DNA from: CAZFLY01 sp964519995 | Lineage (GTDB): Bacteria > Planctomycetota > Phycisphaerae > Sedimentisphaerales > Anaerobacaceae | Length of the DNA: 64,000 nt | Direction: 5' to 3' | Assembly: GCA_964519995.1 (NCBI GenBank) | Contig: CAZFLY010000005.1 | Span: forward strand, 1-64,000 | In this document: positions 44,936 through 53,928 of the stretch, one piece after another | Numbering within the stretch: the stretch's first letter is position 1 | How the letters are laid out: each line of letters opens with the position of its first letter | Translations under genes and position numbers: made by a program | The notes under the pieces: generated by a model | The model's database searches: none | Told to the model about the DNA's origin: nothing | What the model saw: the letters and a program-made list of their open reading frames with translations, nothing else

Positions 44936-45808
44936 TTACAGATTAAGGCGGTCATTTCTGGTTGCGCTCGAAGAGTTGTTTGTCTCTTTGGCTATAGTTG
45001 TAAAACAGCCAGCTTTGGAGCCCCGTGTTGTCACGATATGAGTCGTAGTTGCGTAGCTATGCTCCGATCCTTTTTCTTTTGCACCTTCGGCTTTTCGACC
45101 CTCACTGCTCACACTACATGCTGTCACAATAAACGATTTTCCGCCATATCCGTAAGAACACAATTCTCGTATACTGATGAACTTATTTTCCTTCAGGAAT
45201 TGGTTCATGGCACCACATGTGCCAAGGTTTTCATCACCCTTATAGGCAAAATAATCATCCACAATGATAATGCTGCCCTTTTGCAAAATGGGGCAGACAA
45301 AACTTAATGCTATCAGTGCAGGTCCCATCAGGTCGCAGTCGATGAAAACAATCGCAGCCTTGTCGTTCCTGCAGATTTCTTTGGGATCTTTGTCCGCAAT
45401 CGTTTCTTCAAAATAGCCTTTGATAAGAATCACCTCCCCATATTTCGAAAGCCTTTTCTTGATCCTGTCATAAGAGCTTATAAAATCGCCCTCTTTGAAA
45501 AACGGGTGTTTGTCTCGATCGTCGAAATACTTGAATCCGGAATCAAACGAGTCGAAACCATAAAAATTTCTTTGTATATTTGACTTTATTTTCCTGTGCG
45601 CCTTAATCGCAGCTAACATTGAAGACCCTTCATAGATGCCAAATTCAAAATAGCTACCCTCAATCTTCTCAACTTCACAAAGGAAAATGGCTTTCTTAAT
45701 CATTTCTATCTTACCTAGATTGTGCATAATCGATGGATGTAGCGATGTCGCTACATCTATCACGGCATTTTGCAGAAAGCTACAGCGTTTGGCAATTTCG
45801 AATAACAT
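44936..45808 (-). CDS. TylF/macrocin-type O-methyltransferase
   Basis: SAM- and metal-dependent sugar O-methyltransferase of the TylF group. FEFGIYEGSSMLAAI (seen as YFEFGIYEGSS) is the SAM loop, NFYGFDSFDSGF the next strand, and IVFIDCDLMGPALIALSFV with IIIVDDYFAYKG carries the metal-binding Asp residues. The last 60 residues are low-complexity and rich in Ser, Thr and Lys, beyond the normal end of the fold. Probably methylates a glycan sugar. Confidence 0.85.
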   Translation of the reverse strand: MLFEIAKRCSFLQNAVIDVATSLHPSIMHNLGKIEMIKKAIFLCEVEKIEGSYFEFGIYEGSSMLAAIKAHRKIKSNIQRNFYGFDSFDSGFKYFDDRDKHPFFKEGDFISSYDRIKKRLSKYGEVILIKGYFEETIADKDPKEICRNDKAAIVFIDCDLMGPALIALSFVCPILQKGSIIIVDDYFAYKGDENLGTCGAMNQFLKENKFISIRELCSYGYGGKSFIVTACSVSSEGRKAEGAKEKGSEHSYATTTHIVTTRGSKAGCFTTIAKETNNSSSATRNDRLNL

Positions 45809-45850
45809 GGTTCATTCCCTTCTTACTCTACTTTATTTGGAGAACATTTT

Positions 45851-46624
45851 CTAAATACCCACTCTCTGGAAGTAACCTCGCCAGTAATTGTATGTCTCCA
45901 CATCCTGTGGGGTACCCCAACAAACGTAGCGATCGACCTCGAATACCTTTATCCTAAAACCTTTCTCCATGAATACATTCATAACCTCATCCACATAAAA
46001 CTCGTTATTGATTCTCCGATCGGCAGCTATCATGGCGTTAGCGCACTCGCTAAAGTCCTTTGCCTTTTTAAAGGTAAAGGTGCCAATAACCGCGTGGTCG
46101 TTCATTGGTGAACCGCTTATCGGAATTTTGCAGGAGACTCTTTGTACGTAGTTATAACTGTCTACCACAACCCATGCATACATCTTGGGATTTTGCAAAA
46201 CAGCAGGATTATTGCGGAAGGTCCAAATTATTGCGTCTACAGTATCGTCCTGCATTAATGCTTTCAAATTCTGTGAATTGTATATCATAGAATTATCACA
46301 GGCACCAATAGTCAAAAGGTCATCAGGTCTGAGCAGGTCTTTGGCAAGCAAGCACGTACAAGCCTGGCCTTCAGTCAGCTCCCTTACGCTGATTATCTTT
46401 GACTCATGAAAATATTTGTGCAAGGTTACATCTATAGCTGCTTCCCTGATGTGATGCTCTCGACAAATGAAAATCCATTCGTCAGCAAGGGGAAGACACT
46501 CCACAGCCTTGACAACCATAGGAGCATTTCCAATTAAGATTAATGGTTTTGCGGTGGTGTAGCCTGCGTTGACAAAACGTTGTCCTGCACCAGCCATGGG
46601 AATAAGATTCACTTTTCTTGACAT
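45851..46624 (-). CDS. NTP transferase family sugar/alditol-phosphate nucleotidyltransferase
   Basis: Nucleotidyltransferase-like GT-A fold of 257 residues from the ATG at 46,624; an in-frame GTG four codons earlier overlaps the upstream gene. LIPMAGAGQRFVNAGYTTAKPLI is the nucleotide-binding signature, and IGACDNSMIYN carries the metal Asp. Relatives in capsule loci activate unusual phospho-compounds or sugars; the substrate is unknown. It directly follows the 2H phosphoesterase gene. Confidence 0.8.
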   Translation of the reverse strand: MSRKVNLIPMAGAGQRFVNAGYTTAKPLILIGNAPMVVKAVECLPLADEWIFICREHHIREAAIDVTLHKYFHESKIISVRELTEGQACTCLLAKDLLRPDDLLTIGACDNSMIYNSQNLKALMQDDTVDAIIWTFRNNPAVLQNPKMYAWVVVDSYNYVQRVSCKIPISGSPMNDHAVIGTFTFKKAKDFSECANAMIAADRRINNEFYVDEVMNVFMEKGFRIKVFEVDRYVCWGTPQDVETYNYWRGYFQRVGI

Positions 46625-46625
46625 A

Positions 46626-47249
46626 TTACTGCTCACCCAACTTCAAAACCGCAAGTTGTGTGTGGTTATCTCCTTCTACTGACCATACACCGAGGCGATT
46701 AATGACAAAATCATATTCAGGACAAAGACTTTGAAACTCATCAATCAGAGGATTCTCTCCAGGAACCTGCAAAGAGGCTATAGTGAAGTGAGGAATCCAG
46801 TGCTCTCCTACAAAAGGAAAGCCATATTTGAGATAAGCCGTTCGAAAAGGTTCATTCTCGAGAAAACCGGATGGAGGTTCAAGCGTTTTCCCATCCACAC
46901 AAGATGCAAGTGTTTCAGCTACCGTTTGTTGTAACAGGAATAATTCAGCCGATGGCTCCACACACAAGGCGATAGTATGACCACCATCCGTAAACTCATC
47001 ATTATAAAAAATAACCGTGTCCCTCACTTTTGCATGGAAGGGCGGGATTCTTTGGATAGCAGATTCGAGTCGTTCCAACCAGCTCTTATTTTGCTCAAGG
47101 ACAGACATAAAGAGGGTGCTGTGAGGTGGATGATGACAGTAAGGCTGGTTGGGAAGAACAGAATTTATTCTTTCCTTGTAAGAAAGAATGAATTCTCTAA
47201 GAACTCCTTCGGGTTCTAAGAAAATAGCATGCTTAACCAATGTCGTCAT
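46626..47249 (-). CDS. 2H phosphoesterase superfamily protein
   Basis: A 207-residue protein with the two HxS/T motifs that define the 2H superfamily (2'-5' RNA ligase/cyclic phosphodiesterase fold): HPPHSTLFMS near residue 40 and HWIPHFTIAS near 155. Members open 2',3'-cyclic phosphates or act on related phosphodiesters. In this setting it may process a cyclic or activated sugar phosphate. It overlaps the upstream gene by four bases (ATGA) and is clearly part of the cassette. Confidence 0.8.
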   Translation of the reverse strand: MTTLVKHAIFLEPEGVLREFILSYKERINSVLPNQPYCHHPPHSTLFMSVLEQNKSWLERLESAIQRIPPFHAKVRDTVIFYNDEFTDGGHTIALCVEPSAELFLLQQTVAETLASCVDGKTLEPPSGFLENEPFRTAYLKYGFPFVGEHWIPHFTIASLQVPGENPLIDEFQSLCPEYDFVINRLGVWSVEGDNHTQLAVLKLGEQ

Positions 47250-48694
47250 GATCTTGCCAACAAACTGTCGGTTAAAATAGCCTTGATCTCCGTACTAAAG
47301 TTAGGGTAAAGGTCTTTTTCTCTGTTAAGCACTTCGATAAGTTCAAGGTGGGGCACCTTCAACCTGTACCATTTTTCTTGCGGAATGCCATACAAATATC
47401 CGATCAGACACCTCAACACAACATTATGTGTTACCACTAAACAGGAATCTTGATTATTCCTCTGTTCATTGAGAAAAGATTTCAGTCTTCTGCAAACCAT
47501 AGCGGTGTTCTCGCCTTCAGGAAAACAAGGATCCTCACCTTTTTTCCAACTTATTGCCATCTCAGGAAACTTCTTTTTTAATTCCACATAGGTTAGGCCT
47601 TCTGCTCGACCGTACTGAATTTCAAGCAGGCGAGGGTCTTTTATGAATATCGCTTTAGGGGCTAAGCAGCGAGCTGTCTGGATTGCTCGTTTAAGAGGAC
47701 TGCAAAACACCCGGTCTACTGATCTTTCTAAAGTATGAATTTTTACCTCCTTCGCGATTGCAGGATCACGTCCCTGACCCAGAAATGATTCATCATTAAA
47801 AGGGGTAGGAGCATGTCGCGTGAATTGAAGTGTGGGACAATGCTGCCAGTATTTTGTAAACTGTTTTTCAAATTGCAAAACAAAATCTTTGACTTTCGCT
47901 ATGGTATCTGAAGGGAATCTCAGTTTTCTTTTTCGTTTAATCTCACTCAGTCGTTTGAAATAAGGTATAAAATAGGCACAGCCGGGCAAAAACCGCCGCC
48001 AGTTCTCTATCAATTCATCATAGTTAAGAAAGGTGTTATCCTTAATTACCAGTTTACAATAATTAGCTACGAGACTTTTAACAATATGAAAAGCATACTC
48101 TCCCCGATGGCGAGAGTCTAAACGTTTGTGCTCTAAGACCTCCTTGACTTTGCCATTCTCGAAATTATACCGCCTGTAACTAACGACACCTTGGCTGATA
48201 TCCTCGATGTAGTTTTGCAGCCCTCGCCGCGCCTGAAGATAATCTCTGGGCTGAAGTTTGAGCACCGGATAGATTTCCTTCAATAAAGGCCCTGTGTGCA
48301 GGTTGCTTCTCTCCCAGTCATAACAAGTGAAGGGACTTTCCAGAACATGTCGGCGATGTCCTTCGATATCGTAGATCATAAGGTGAACTACGATAAGACT
48401 CTTCGTATCGAACTTAAGTGGGCCTAAAGTCGGATTCGTATAGACCGACATGCCAGAAAAGCCAAGTTCCTCACCAGTTAAATTCCGGACGTTATCTACG
48501 CACTTTTCGTATAGGTCCTGTGTGAGTTCCTCGCAAATTACAATAGTGTCGATGTCGCTAATGGTAGATAAGTCATCGTAATCAGAAAACGAGCCGACAA
48601 CAGTGACAGAAAGTACACCTTGAACATTTGTGATGACTTCGAATAACTTATCCGAAATGACCTTCCTGTAATCTTCTATGGTTCGAGGTTTCAT
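47246..48694 (-). CDS. Fusion: pol-beta-type nucleotidyltransferase + histidine phosphatase
   Basis: Residues of about 1-130 carry a nucleotidyltransferase-fold signature, VVGSFSDYDDLSTISDID, with the metal-binding Asp pair. Residues 295-480 are a phosphoglycerate-mutase-type phosphatase: LQFTRHAPTPF (catalytic His in RHA instead of the usual RHG), VFCSPLKRAIQTA, EIQYGRAEG and LVVTHNVVLRCL with the second His. ATG at 48,694 overlaps the upstream stop (ATGA). The fusion suggests that a phospho-substrate is both nucleotidylated and dephosphorylated by one protein. I know of no named example. Confidence 0.82.
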   Translation of the reverse strand: MKPRTIEDYRKVISDKLFEVITNVQGVLSVTVVGSFSDYDDLSTISDIDTIVICEELTQDLYEKCVDNVRNLTGEELGFSGMSVYTNPTLGPLKFDTKSLIVVHLMIYDIEGHRRHVLESPFTCYDWERSNLHTGPLLKEIYPVLKLQPRDYLQARRGLQNYIEDISQGVVSYRRYNFENGKVKEVLEHKRLDSRHRGEYAFHIVKSLVANYCKLVIKDNTFLNYDELIENWRRFLPGCAYFIPYFKRLSEIKRKRKLRFPSDTIAKVKDFVLQFEKQFTKYWQHCPTLQFTRHAPTPFNDESFLGQGRDPAIAKEVKIHTLERSVDRVFCSPLKRAIQTARCLAPKAIFIKDPRLLEIQYGRAEGLTYVELKKKFPEMAISWKKGEDPCFPEGENTAMVCRRLKSFLNEQRNNQDSCLVVTHNVVLRCLIGYLYGIPQEKWYRLKVPHLELIEVLNREKDLYPNFSTEIKAILTDSLLARS

Positions 48695-49764
48695 ACTTTT
48701 TCGTAGCTGCATGATGTTTGGAGACACATTATCTGCCGAACCGGTTGTGGATGGTTAAGGACAGAAGATCCAGAGACAACAGAGTCAACACTTAACATAC
48801 CGATATTCTTTTCGTTAACTCCTCCGTCCACGCAAAGTTCAAAGTTCGGCCTTTCCTTCCAGGTATTGATATCCTTGATTTTGTCTAGGATTCTTACATC
48901 AAATCCTTGGGCTGATTCACCGGGCTTAGGAATAGCCAGAAGCATAATACTATCTACGCTTTGTGCATAACGCTTTAGTTTTTCCACGGGCGTTTGTACA
49001 GTAACACACAGACCAGCTTTTTTGCCATAAGAACGGATTAGAGAAATAGCTTTGGAGACATCCTCATCGATTTCCATGTGGATGAAGATAGCATCCACAA
49101 AAGGTGCTATTTTGTCGATCCATTTTGAGGGTTCCTTAGACATAAGGTGAGTATGTATTTGCTTTTTTGGCCAGTAGGCCCTGATGACTTCTGCTCGGTA
49201 AGCCTTGGGATCCAAGTAGTTTTCACCAAAAGTGTGGTCGATTACATCCACGTGTATGAAGTCCGAGGTTGCCTCCACCTTTTCATAAATCTTCTTGATA
49301 TCCTCTACGCCGTTGGCATAAATTGCCACACCCACTTTCTTATAATCGGCAAAAGAGAATTTTCTGTGGAGCATATATCCAACAAGGAAAAAGCATCCAG
49401 ATATTGTAAACCGAGCACTTGCATAACTCCAGCCGAGTTCCTCAAGTTGTTTTTTGAAGGTGAATTGAACTGCAGCTGAACCAGCCGATATCAATACAAA
49501 GTAGAAAAATGCTTTGTATCGTTTAGCTATAGGCACTTTGAAGTTAAAATGAACATTCATCCAGAATGCAAAAAGGATACTTGTTGTCAGACCTAATAAA
49601 GTCGCAGCCGGGTCATGCAAACTTATTTTTTGTAGCCAATGATAGCAGATGACCTCGAGAATAAGCGATGCTATTCCAATAACAATGTAAATGCCCAAAA
49701 GGCGATAGCGGTAGAGGAAAAACCTTCGCTTTCTTGATATTTCTGGATCCAGAAAATGTAGCAT
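48691..49764 (-). CDS. Fusion: GtrA-like membrane domain + ribulose-phosphate 3-epimerase-like domain
   Basis: Residues of about 15-140 hold four membrane segments with GtrA features (LYRYRLLGIYIVIGIASLI, then FAFWMNVHFNFKVP and SGCFFLVGYMLHRKFSF). Residues 145-350 follow ribulose-5-phosphate 3-epimerase: FIHVDVIDHTFGENYL, IHTHLM, AIFIHME, IPKPGESAQGFD and ELCVDGGVN, so both catalytic Asp residues and the metal His are kept; the usual DG of the first motif is DH. GtrA proteins are thought to flip polyprenyl-phosphate sugars. Joining this to a pentose-phosphate epimerase is unusual. First gene of the cassette, 290 bases after the previous one. Confidence 0.85.
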   Translation of the reverse strand: MLHFLDPEISRKRRFFLYRYRLLGIYIVIGIASLILEVICYHWLQKISLHDPAATLLGLTTSILFAFWMNVHFNFKVPIAKRYKAFFYFVLISAGSAAVQFTFKKQLEELGWSYASARFTISGCFFLVGYMLHRKFSFADYKKVGVAIYANGVEDIKKIYEKVEATSDFIHVDVIDHTFGENYLDPKAYRAEVIRAYWPKKQIHTHLMSKEPSKWIDKIAPFVDAIFIHMEIDEDVSKAISLIRSYGKKAGLCVTVQTPVEKLKRYAQSVDSIMLLAIPKPGESAQGFDVRILDKIKDINTWKERPNFELCVDGGVNEKNIGMLSVDSVVSGSSVLNHPQPVRQIMCLQTSCSYEKV

Positions 49765-49880
49765 AATAACGCTTTTACAATGCTTTAAATGGTTATATGC
49801 TGATTATGATCGGTGCGCTTTTCGGCGTTTCGGCTTTTTTATAAACTCGCCTACTTATGTTACTTTAGCAGAACGAGATA

Positions 49881-49909
49881 TATATAAGTTTCTACTGAAC
49901 TTTCGTAAA
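49881..49909 (-). promoter_or_regulatory. Candidate sigma70-type promoter before the GtrA-RPE cassette
   Basis: On the minus strand, TTTACG (49,909-49,904) and TATATA (49,886-49,881) are separated by exactly 17 bases and lie about 115 bases before the ATG at 49,764. Each hexamer matches consensus at four of six positions. The 289-base gap 49,765-50,053 is the longest clean spacer in this part of the locus, so a promoter here is plausible. Nothing else was recognised in the gap. Confidence 0.35.
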
Positions 49910-50053
49910 ATCGAAAAATAGGACCCTAAATGCCCATTTTGACGACAAATATCAATAGTAGGACATCAGACAAAATTATGGAGGGTACAATACCCGTTGC
50001 ATATGGTCAGGGGAAATATCAAGTCCATACGTAAATCTTGATGATGCACGTCC

Positions 50054-51049
50054 TCAGGGCAACGGCAACAAGCCCTTTTGCCATCTAAGATTAAACGATC
50101 TGCGGATTCTCCTTGCTTTAGACACAAGCCTTCTTGCCTGACCATAGGTTAATACCACAGGCAATAGACAACTGCCCCACGCGAGCGCCTGGCTTGTGGT
50201 CGCCCCGGCATCCACTGCGTTTTGTAGATAATCCTTTAACCGAATCCGATCTAACCGAGACGCTTCGGCACGCATAAGCTTGTAGTTGTTTAGAACAAAA
50301 ATCCTGCCCTTTCGCGTGAAAACGTCATCACCCAAGAGCTGAAAATATCTTTTGTGCAAAGCAATCAGTTCATCCGGAAAGAAACCGGTTACATTGCTCT
50401 GGCTGTCCTGGCCTTTGTGACACCTGTACTTGACATAAGGTTCGGTAAATACAGCAACAGGACCACCGCGTGCCACGTTAAAAAGAAAAGGTCTATCAAT
50501 GACTTTGCCATAGGTCTCCCACTGAAAACGGTTTATTTTAAACAGCTCCGTTCGATACACGGCCGAACCGAAGTGAAAACTAAAACCGCCATACAGTGCT
50601 GCCGCAAAATCAGTTACGCTCTCGAAGTATTTGACTTTTTTGGCCAGTGTGGTCCATACTAATCTTGGTTTCTTATCAACCGTGACAACGGTGCCTACTA
50701 ACGAAAGCCTGTCGTACTTGTTGATAATATTGAGCAGCGCGTTGATATAATCCGGATGCATCAAGTCGTCATCATGAAAGACCATTGTCCACTTCGCACT
50801 GGCCAACGACTGTGCCTTTTCGAAATTTCCACTGTGACCAAGATTGCGACTGCTTCGGTAAATTTCGACGCGATAATGCTTGAATTTATCCAGTACCTGA
50901 CTTGTGTGATCGGTGCTGCCATTGTCCAGAACAACAAGCCGAAATCCACTTGCCCTCTGACCACAAATCGTCCGCAGTGTCTGCTCTAAAAAGTCAGCCC
51001 TGTTGCAGGTCAGCACAAAAACTTCAATATCTTCTGGGCGGTATCTCAT
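50054..51049 (-). CDS. Glycosyltransferase family 2
   Basis: GT-A enzyme of 331 residues: VFVLTCNRADFLEQTLRTI, LVVLDNGSTDHTSQVL, NLGHSGNFEKAQSLA and the metal-binding MVFHDDDLMHPDYI. The later HKGQDS is a common substrate-side motif in this branch. Donor and acceptor unknown. It follows a small membrane protein by five bases. Confidence 0.9.
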   Translation of the reverse strand: MRYRPEDIEVFVLTCNRADFLEQTLRTICGQRASGFRLVVLDNGSTDHTSQVLDKFKHYRVEIYRSSRNLGHSGNFEKAQSLASAKWTMVFHDDDLMHPDYINALLNIINKYDRLSLVGTVVTVDKKPRLVWTTLAKKVKYFESVTDFAAALYGGFSFHFGSAVYRTELFKINRFQWETYGKVIDRPFLFNVARGGPVAVFTEPYVKYRCHKGQDSQSNVTGFFPDELIALHKRYFQLLGDDVFTRKGRIFVLNNYKLMRAEASRLDRIRLKDYLQNAVDAGATTSQALAWGSCLLPVVLTYGQARRLVSKARRIRRSFNLRWQKGLLPLP

Positions 51050-51054
51050 TTATC

Positions 51055-51330
51055 CTAACAGATGTCCTCATCTAACAGTCTGCCGCTTATATCCGAGGCA
51101 AAAACGTATTTGCGCAGCCAGGCAAACAGCAGAAATAGACCAACAGAAGTGATAAAAACAGTAATCAGTGCACAAAAATATCCAGCCGAATTGTTGTACC
51201 CAAGTATCCAAGATTCGCTTTTGATAATTGGACGCCCGCTGACAAAAAAGTAAGGTAGCCAAAACACCAACGCAGAATCGAACGCTACAAGCAGCAAAAT
51301 CAAAAACACCTTTGCGAGAATCACAGTCAC
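51055..51330 (-). CDS. Small membrane protein
   Basis: A 91-residue frame, GTG-started, with two to three hydrophobic helices (VFLILLLVAFDSALVFWLPYF and FCALITVFITSVGLFLLFAW). No family recognised. It ends five bases before the GT2 start, and its composition is membrane-like throughout, so it is probably real. It could be a chaperone or partner for a membrane glycosyltransferase. Confidence 0.5.
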   Translation of the reverse strand: MTVILAKVFLILLLVAFDSALVFWLPYFFVSGRPIIKSESWILGYNNSAGYFCALITVFITSVGLFLLFAWLRKYVFASDISGRLLDEDIC

Positions 51331-51449
51331 CCAATTGCCACAAGAACATCGCAGCCGACCGTATTGTATTTCCTGATTACGAAACTTCTTTTTCTGTAAA
51401 TTCTATCTTGCTCTAAGGGAGGTCCTATATTTATAGATACGACAAAAAT

Positions 51450-52190
51450 CTAATCAATATCAGTTTTTGTCGATCCAAACATACACTTTTCAACAAATAT
51501 GCCATTTGTTCCATTCGAGAAAATAAGGGTATAATCAACCCTTTTCAGAAATGACACTACATTCAACCCATTAGTATTTGTTTCTACCATCAAAACCCTC
51601 GGGCGAAATATTCTCCAGTCATTGCTCCTTAACACCTGTAAATCATAACCCTCAGCATCAACAGAAAGAAAATCCAGATCTGTAGTCAAGTATTCCTGAA
51701 ATACACTGGCAAGAGGCTCAACATGAACCGTCCTTTCCGCAATGACCTTTTCGCTCGAATTCATAGCAATTTGTCTGTCGAAAGTAGATAACGCATCCGC
51801 AGACATGATATAAAAAGTCATTTCTCCAGCAGTTTCTCCAATGCCGATATTAAGATTAATATCGCGAGGCCGATCTTCGACTATTTTGGCATACAAAGCC
51901 ACATTTGGCTCAACGTTTATTCCACGCCATCCTCTATCATAGAAGCGCTTTGTATTATTGAACACAACAGGATCATTCGCCCCAATGTCACAATAGAAAC
52001 CTGCTTTTTTCTGCTCAAAGATCAAGTCCAAAATAAGATCTTCATGGTACTGGCTATAAGAATTAAGGCATTCGTGCACAAATGGTTTGAGCCCTTTGTT
52101 ATGTGCTTTATACTTGTACTTGCGATATGCACTTGTTATAATTGGAGGAACATAATTTGATATGTGAATTTCCTTCGATAGTAATTTCAT
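51450..52190 (-). CDS. FkbM family methyltransferase
   Basis: SAM-dependent methyltransferase of 246 residues. FYCDIGANDPVVFNNTKRFY is the SAM loop with the typical FkbM spacing, INVEPNVALY the next strand, and LDFLSVDAEGYDLQVL the family signature. Probably O-methylates a glycan sugar. The gene has its own upstream spacer with a candidate promoter. Confidence 0.9.
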   Translation of the reverse strand: MKLLSKEIHISNYVPPIITSAYRKYKYKAHNKGLKPFVHECLNSYSQYHEDLILDLIFEQKKAGFYCDIGANDPVVFNNTKRFYDRGWRGINVEPNVALYAKIVEDRPRDINLNIGIGETAGEMTFYIMSADALSTFDRQIAMNSSEKVIAERTVHVEPLASVFQEYLTTDLDFLSVDAEGYDLQVLRSNDWRIFRPRVLMVETNTNGLNVVSFLKRVDYTLIFSNGTNGIFVEKCMFGSTKTDID

Positions 52191-52227
52191 ACAACACCTC
52201 TTATATGTTTGGAGTGTCTTTCAGAGT

Positions 52228-52255
52228 TGTATAAAATCTTATCAGCTTCATTCAA
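52228..52255 (-). promoter_or_regulatory. Candidate sigma70-type promoter before fkbM-type gene
   Basis: TTGAAT (52,255-52,250) and TATACA (52,233-52,228) on the minus strand are 16 bases apart and about 40 bases before the ATG at 52,190. Both are reasonable matches to consensus. The assignment is by eye only. Confidence 0.35.
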
Positions 52256-52287
52256 ACTGGAAAAAACTCAATGCCTGATGTTTGTCA

Positions 52288-53811
52288 CTACCCTTTGAGG
52301 GGCTTTAGTAAGATACTCTGGAAATCCGATACAATTTTCTTTTCTGTTTCACCAAACACTCCCGCGACGAAAGCTCCCACAATGTAAGCCGTACTTAGCA
52401 ATCCGGCAGCGGCAACAAGCGAAAACCAGTTATCGAGGTATGGCTTAATTAACAATCCTATGGAGCACATCAGAATTGCCATAACAAGCGGATATGCGTA
52501 GGAATATAGGAAAAGTTGCCAGAAGGGTAACTTCAGGTAGTTTTTTAAGACAAATATAAAGAATCCGACGTCGACCACGTTGGCCAGAAGAAACCCTAAG
52601 CCAGCGCCGATCAGACCAAGTGAGTGAATAAATACAAAAAGGCCGGCAGCTAATACGATTCCTCTGGCAAGGGTATAGGCTGAAAAGACACGTAACTTTC
52701 CCATCCCGACGACGATCGCACTAGTCAATCCGACTGTGATGTGCCCTACTAAGCTTGATACGACAAGGAGCCGGAGAATGTGCCTTGTCTGCACAGCTAC
52801 AGATTCACCAACCCACAGCTTGAGGAAGATATCCCCATATACCAAAAGCAGCGGAAACACAAGTAGCGCTGCTGCCGCAGAAAATCTTGCTGTTTTTTTA
52901 AATATTTGTCTGAGCTGCTCTGACCTGCCGCCTGCGTGAAGCTCACTTGACATCGGAAATAAAAATGCAAAGATGCTGTTCATCAATCCCAGTGCAGAAC
53001 TGATAATTGACCATTGGATACTATAGACCGCTACAGCAGCAACACCCAACCACATACCTATTAGGGTTCGATCTAAACCTAAAGTTACAAATCCTGTCAC
53101 TCGCAGCAATATTCCCATAGCCACATAGCTTTTGACGCGTCTTAGTGTGTTAATGTCCAGAGTCAATGCAATTCTGAAATATGGAATGAGATGCTTGACC
53201 GCAAAGACCAGCGCAACTGCCGATAGCCCATAGGTTACGACACGCACCAGGACAAATCCAGCAACACCGTATCCAGCGTAGACTAAACTCACTCCAACAA
53301 TGGATCCCGTCACAAGAGTAAGAATACGTATTGTGTTGGCAACATCGTAACGCTGTATACCAGTAAGGCAGGCCCTACCCCATGAGCATAAAAGATTCAA
53401 AGCAAAACCCACTGCCGCAAGCTGGAAAACAAGCTGGGCACCGCCTCTTTGATGTGCCGGAATGGTAAAAACCCGATCAACAAGAAAATCCCTACTCAGG
53501 TATATCACAAAGAAACCACCCAAACCTATCATCAGATACAAAAGCAGTGTCGTACTGAGCAGCCGGTTGGCTAAAAGACGATGGCCCTGGGCATGATCTT
53601 GTGCAAGCAGTTTGGTGATAGGAACGTCCATTCCTAAATCCATAATCACCAAGTATCCACTGATAACAAGTACGAGACTTTGCAGACCGTATCCGTCTTC
53701 ACCTAAAAGCCGTAGCAGTATCGGCGTCGTTATGAAATTAACCAGAAGCGGTGCAAGAAATCCGCCAGCATTAGCCACCATGTTTACTGCAGTTTGATTG
53801 ATTCTGTTCAT
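52288..53811 (-). CDS. Polysaccharide flippase (Wzx/MOP family)
   Basis: A 507-residue membrane protein with 12-14 helices of the oligosaccharide flippase group: NAGGFLAPLLVNFITTPILL as the first helix, LVISGYLVIMDLGMDVPITK and repeated helix pairs thereafter. It would move the undecaprenyl-linked repeat unit across the inner membrane. It is the only flippase of this type in the window and so probably serves the Wzx/Wzy-type export of the locus product. Confidence 0.9.
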   Translation of the reverse strand: MNRINQTAVNMVANAGGFLAPLLVNFITTPILLRLLGEDGYGLQSLVLVISGYLVIMDLGMDVPITKLLAQDHAQGHRLLANRLLSTTLLLYLMIGLGGFFVIYLSRDFLVDRVFTIPAHQRGGAQLVFQLAAVGFALNLLCSWGRACLTGIQRYDVANTIRILTLVTGSIVGVSLVYAGYGVAGFVLVRVVTYGLSAVALVFAVKHLIPYFRIALTLDINTLRRVKSYVAMGILLRVTGFVTLGLDRTLIGMWLGVAAVAVYSIQWSIISSALGLMNSIFAFLFPMSSELHAGGRSEQLRQIFKKTARFSAAAALLVFPLLLVYGDIFLKLWVGESVAVQTRHILRLLVVSSLVGHITVGLTSAIVVGMGKLRVFSAYTLARGIVLAAGLFVFIHSLGLIGAGLGFLLANVVDVGFFIFVLKNYLKLPFWQLFLYSYAYPLVMAILMCSIGLLIKPYLDNWFSLVAAAGLLSTAYIVGAFVAGVFGETEKKIVSDFQSILLKPLKG

Positions 53812-53928
53812 AGAGGGGTCTTATTCAGTCGTCAGCGTGCAACGTCACCGGAAAAAAGCATTAAAATATTTCACAACTGAACTTCGTATGAAATCTATAC
53901 TCACGGTCTTCGGAAGAATTGAAAGAGT

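Noticed and set aside
49805..49845. Repeated TTTCGGC elements near 49,820 that looked like a terminator
   Set aside because: The elements are direct repeats, not inverted ones, so no stable stem forms before the T-run.
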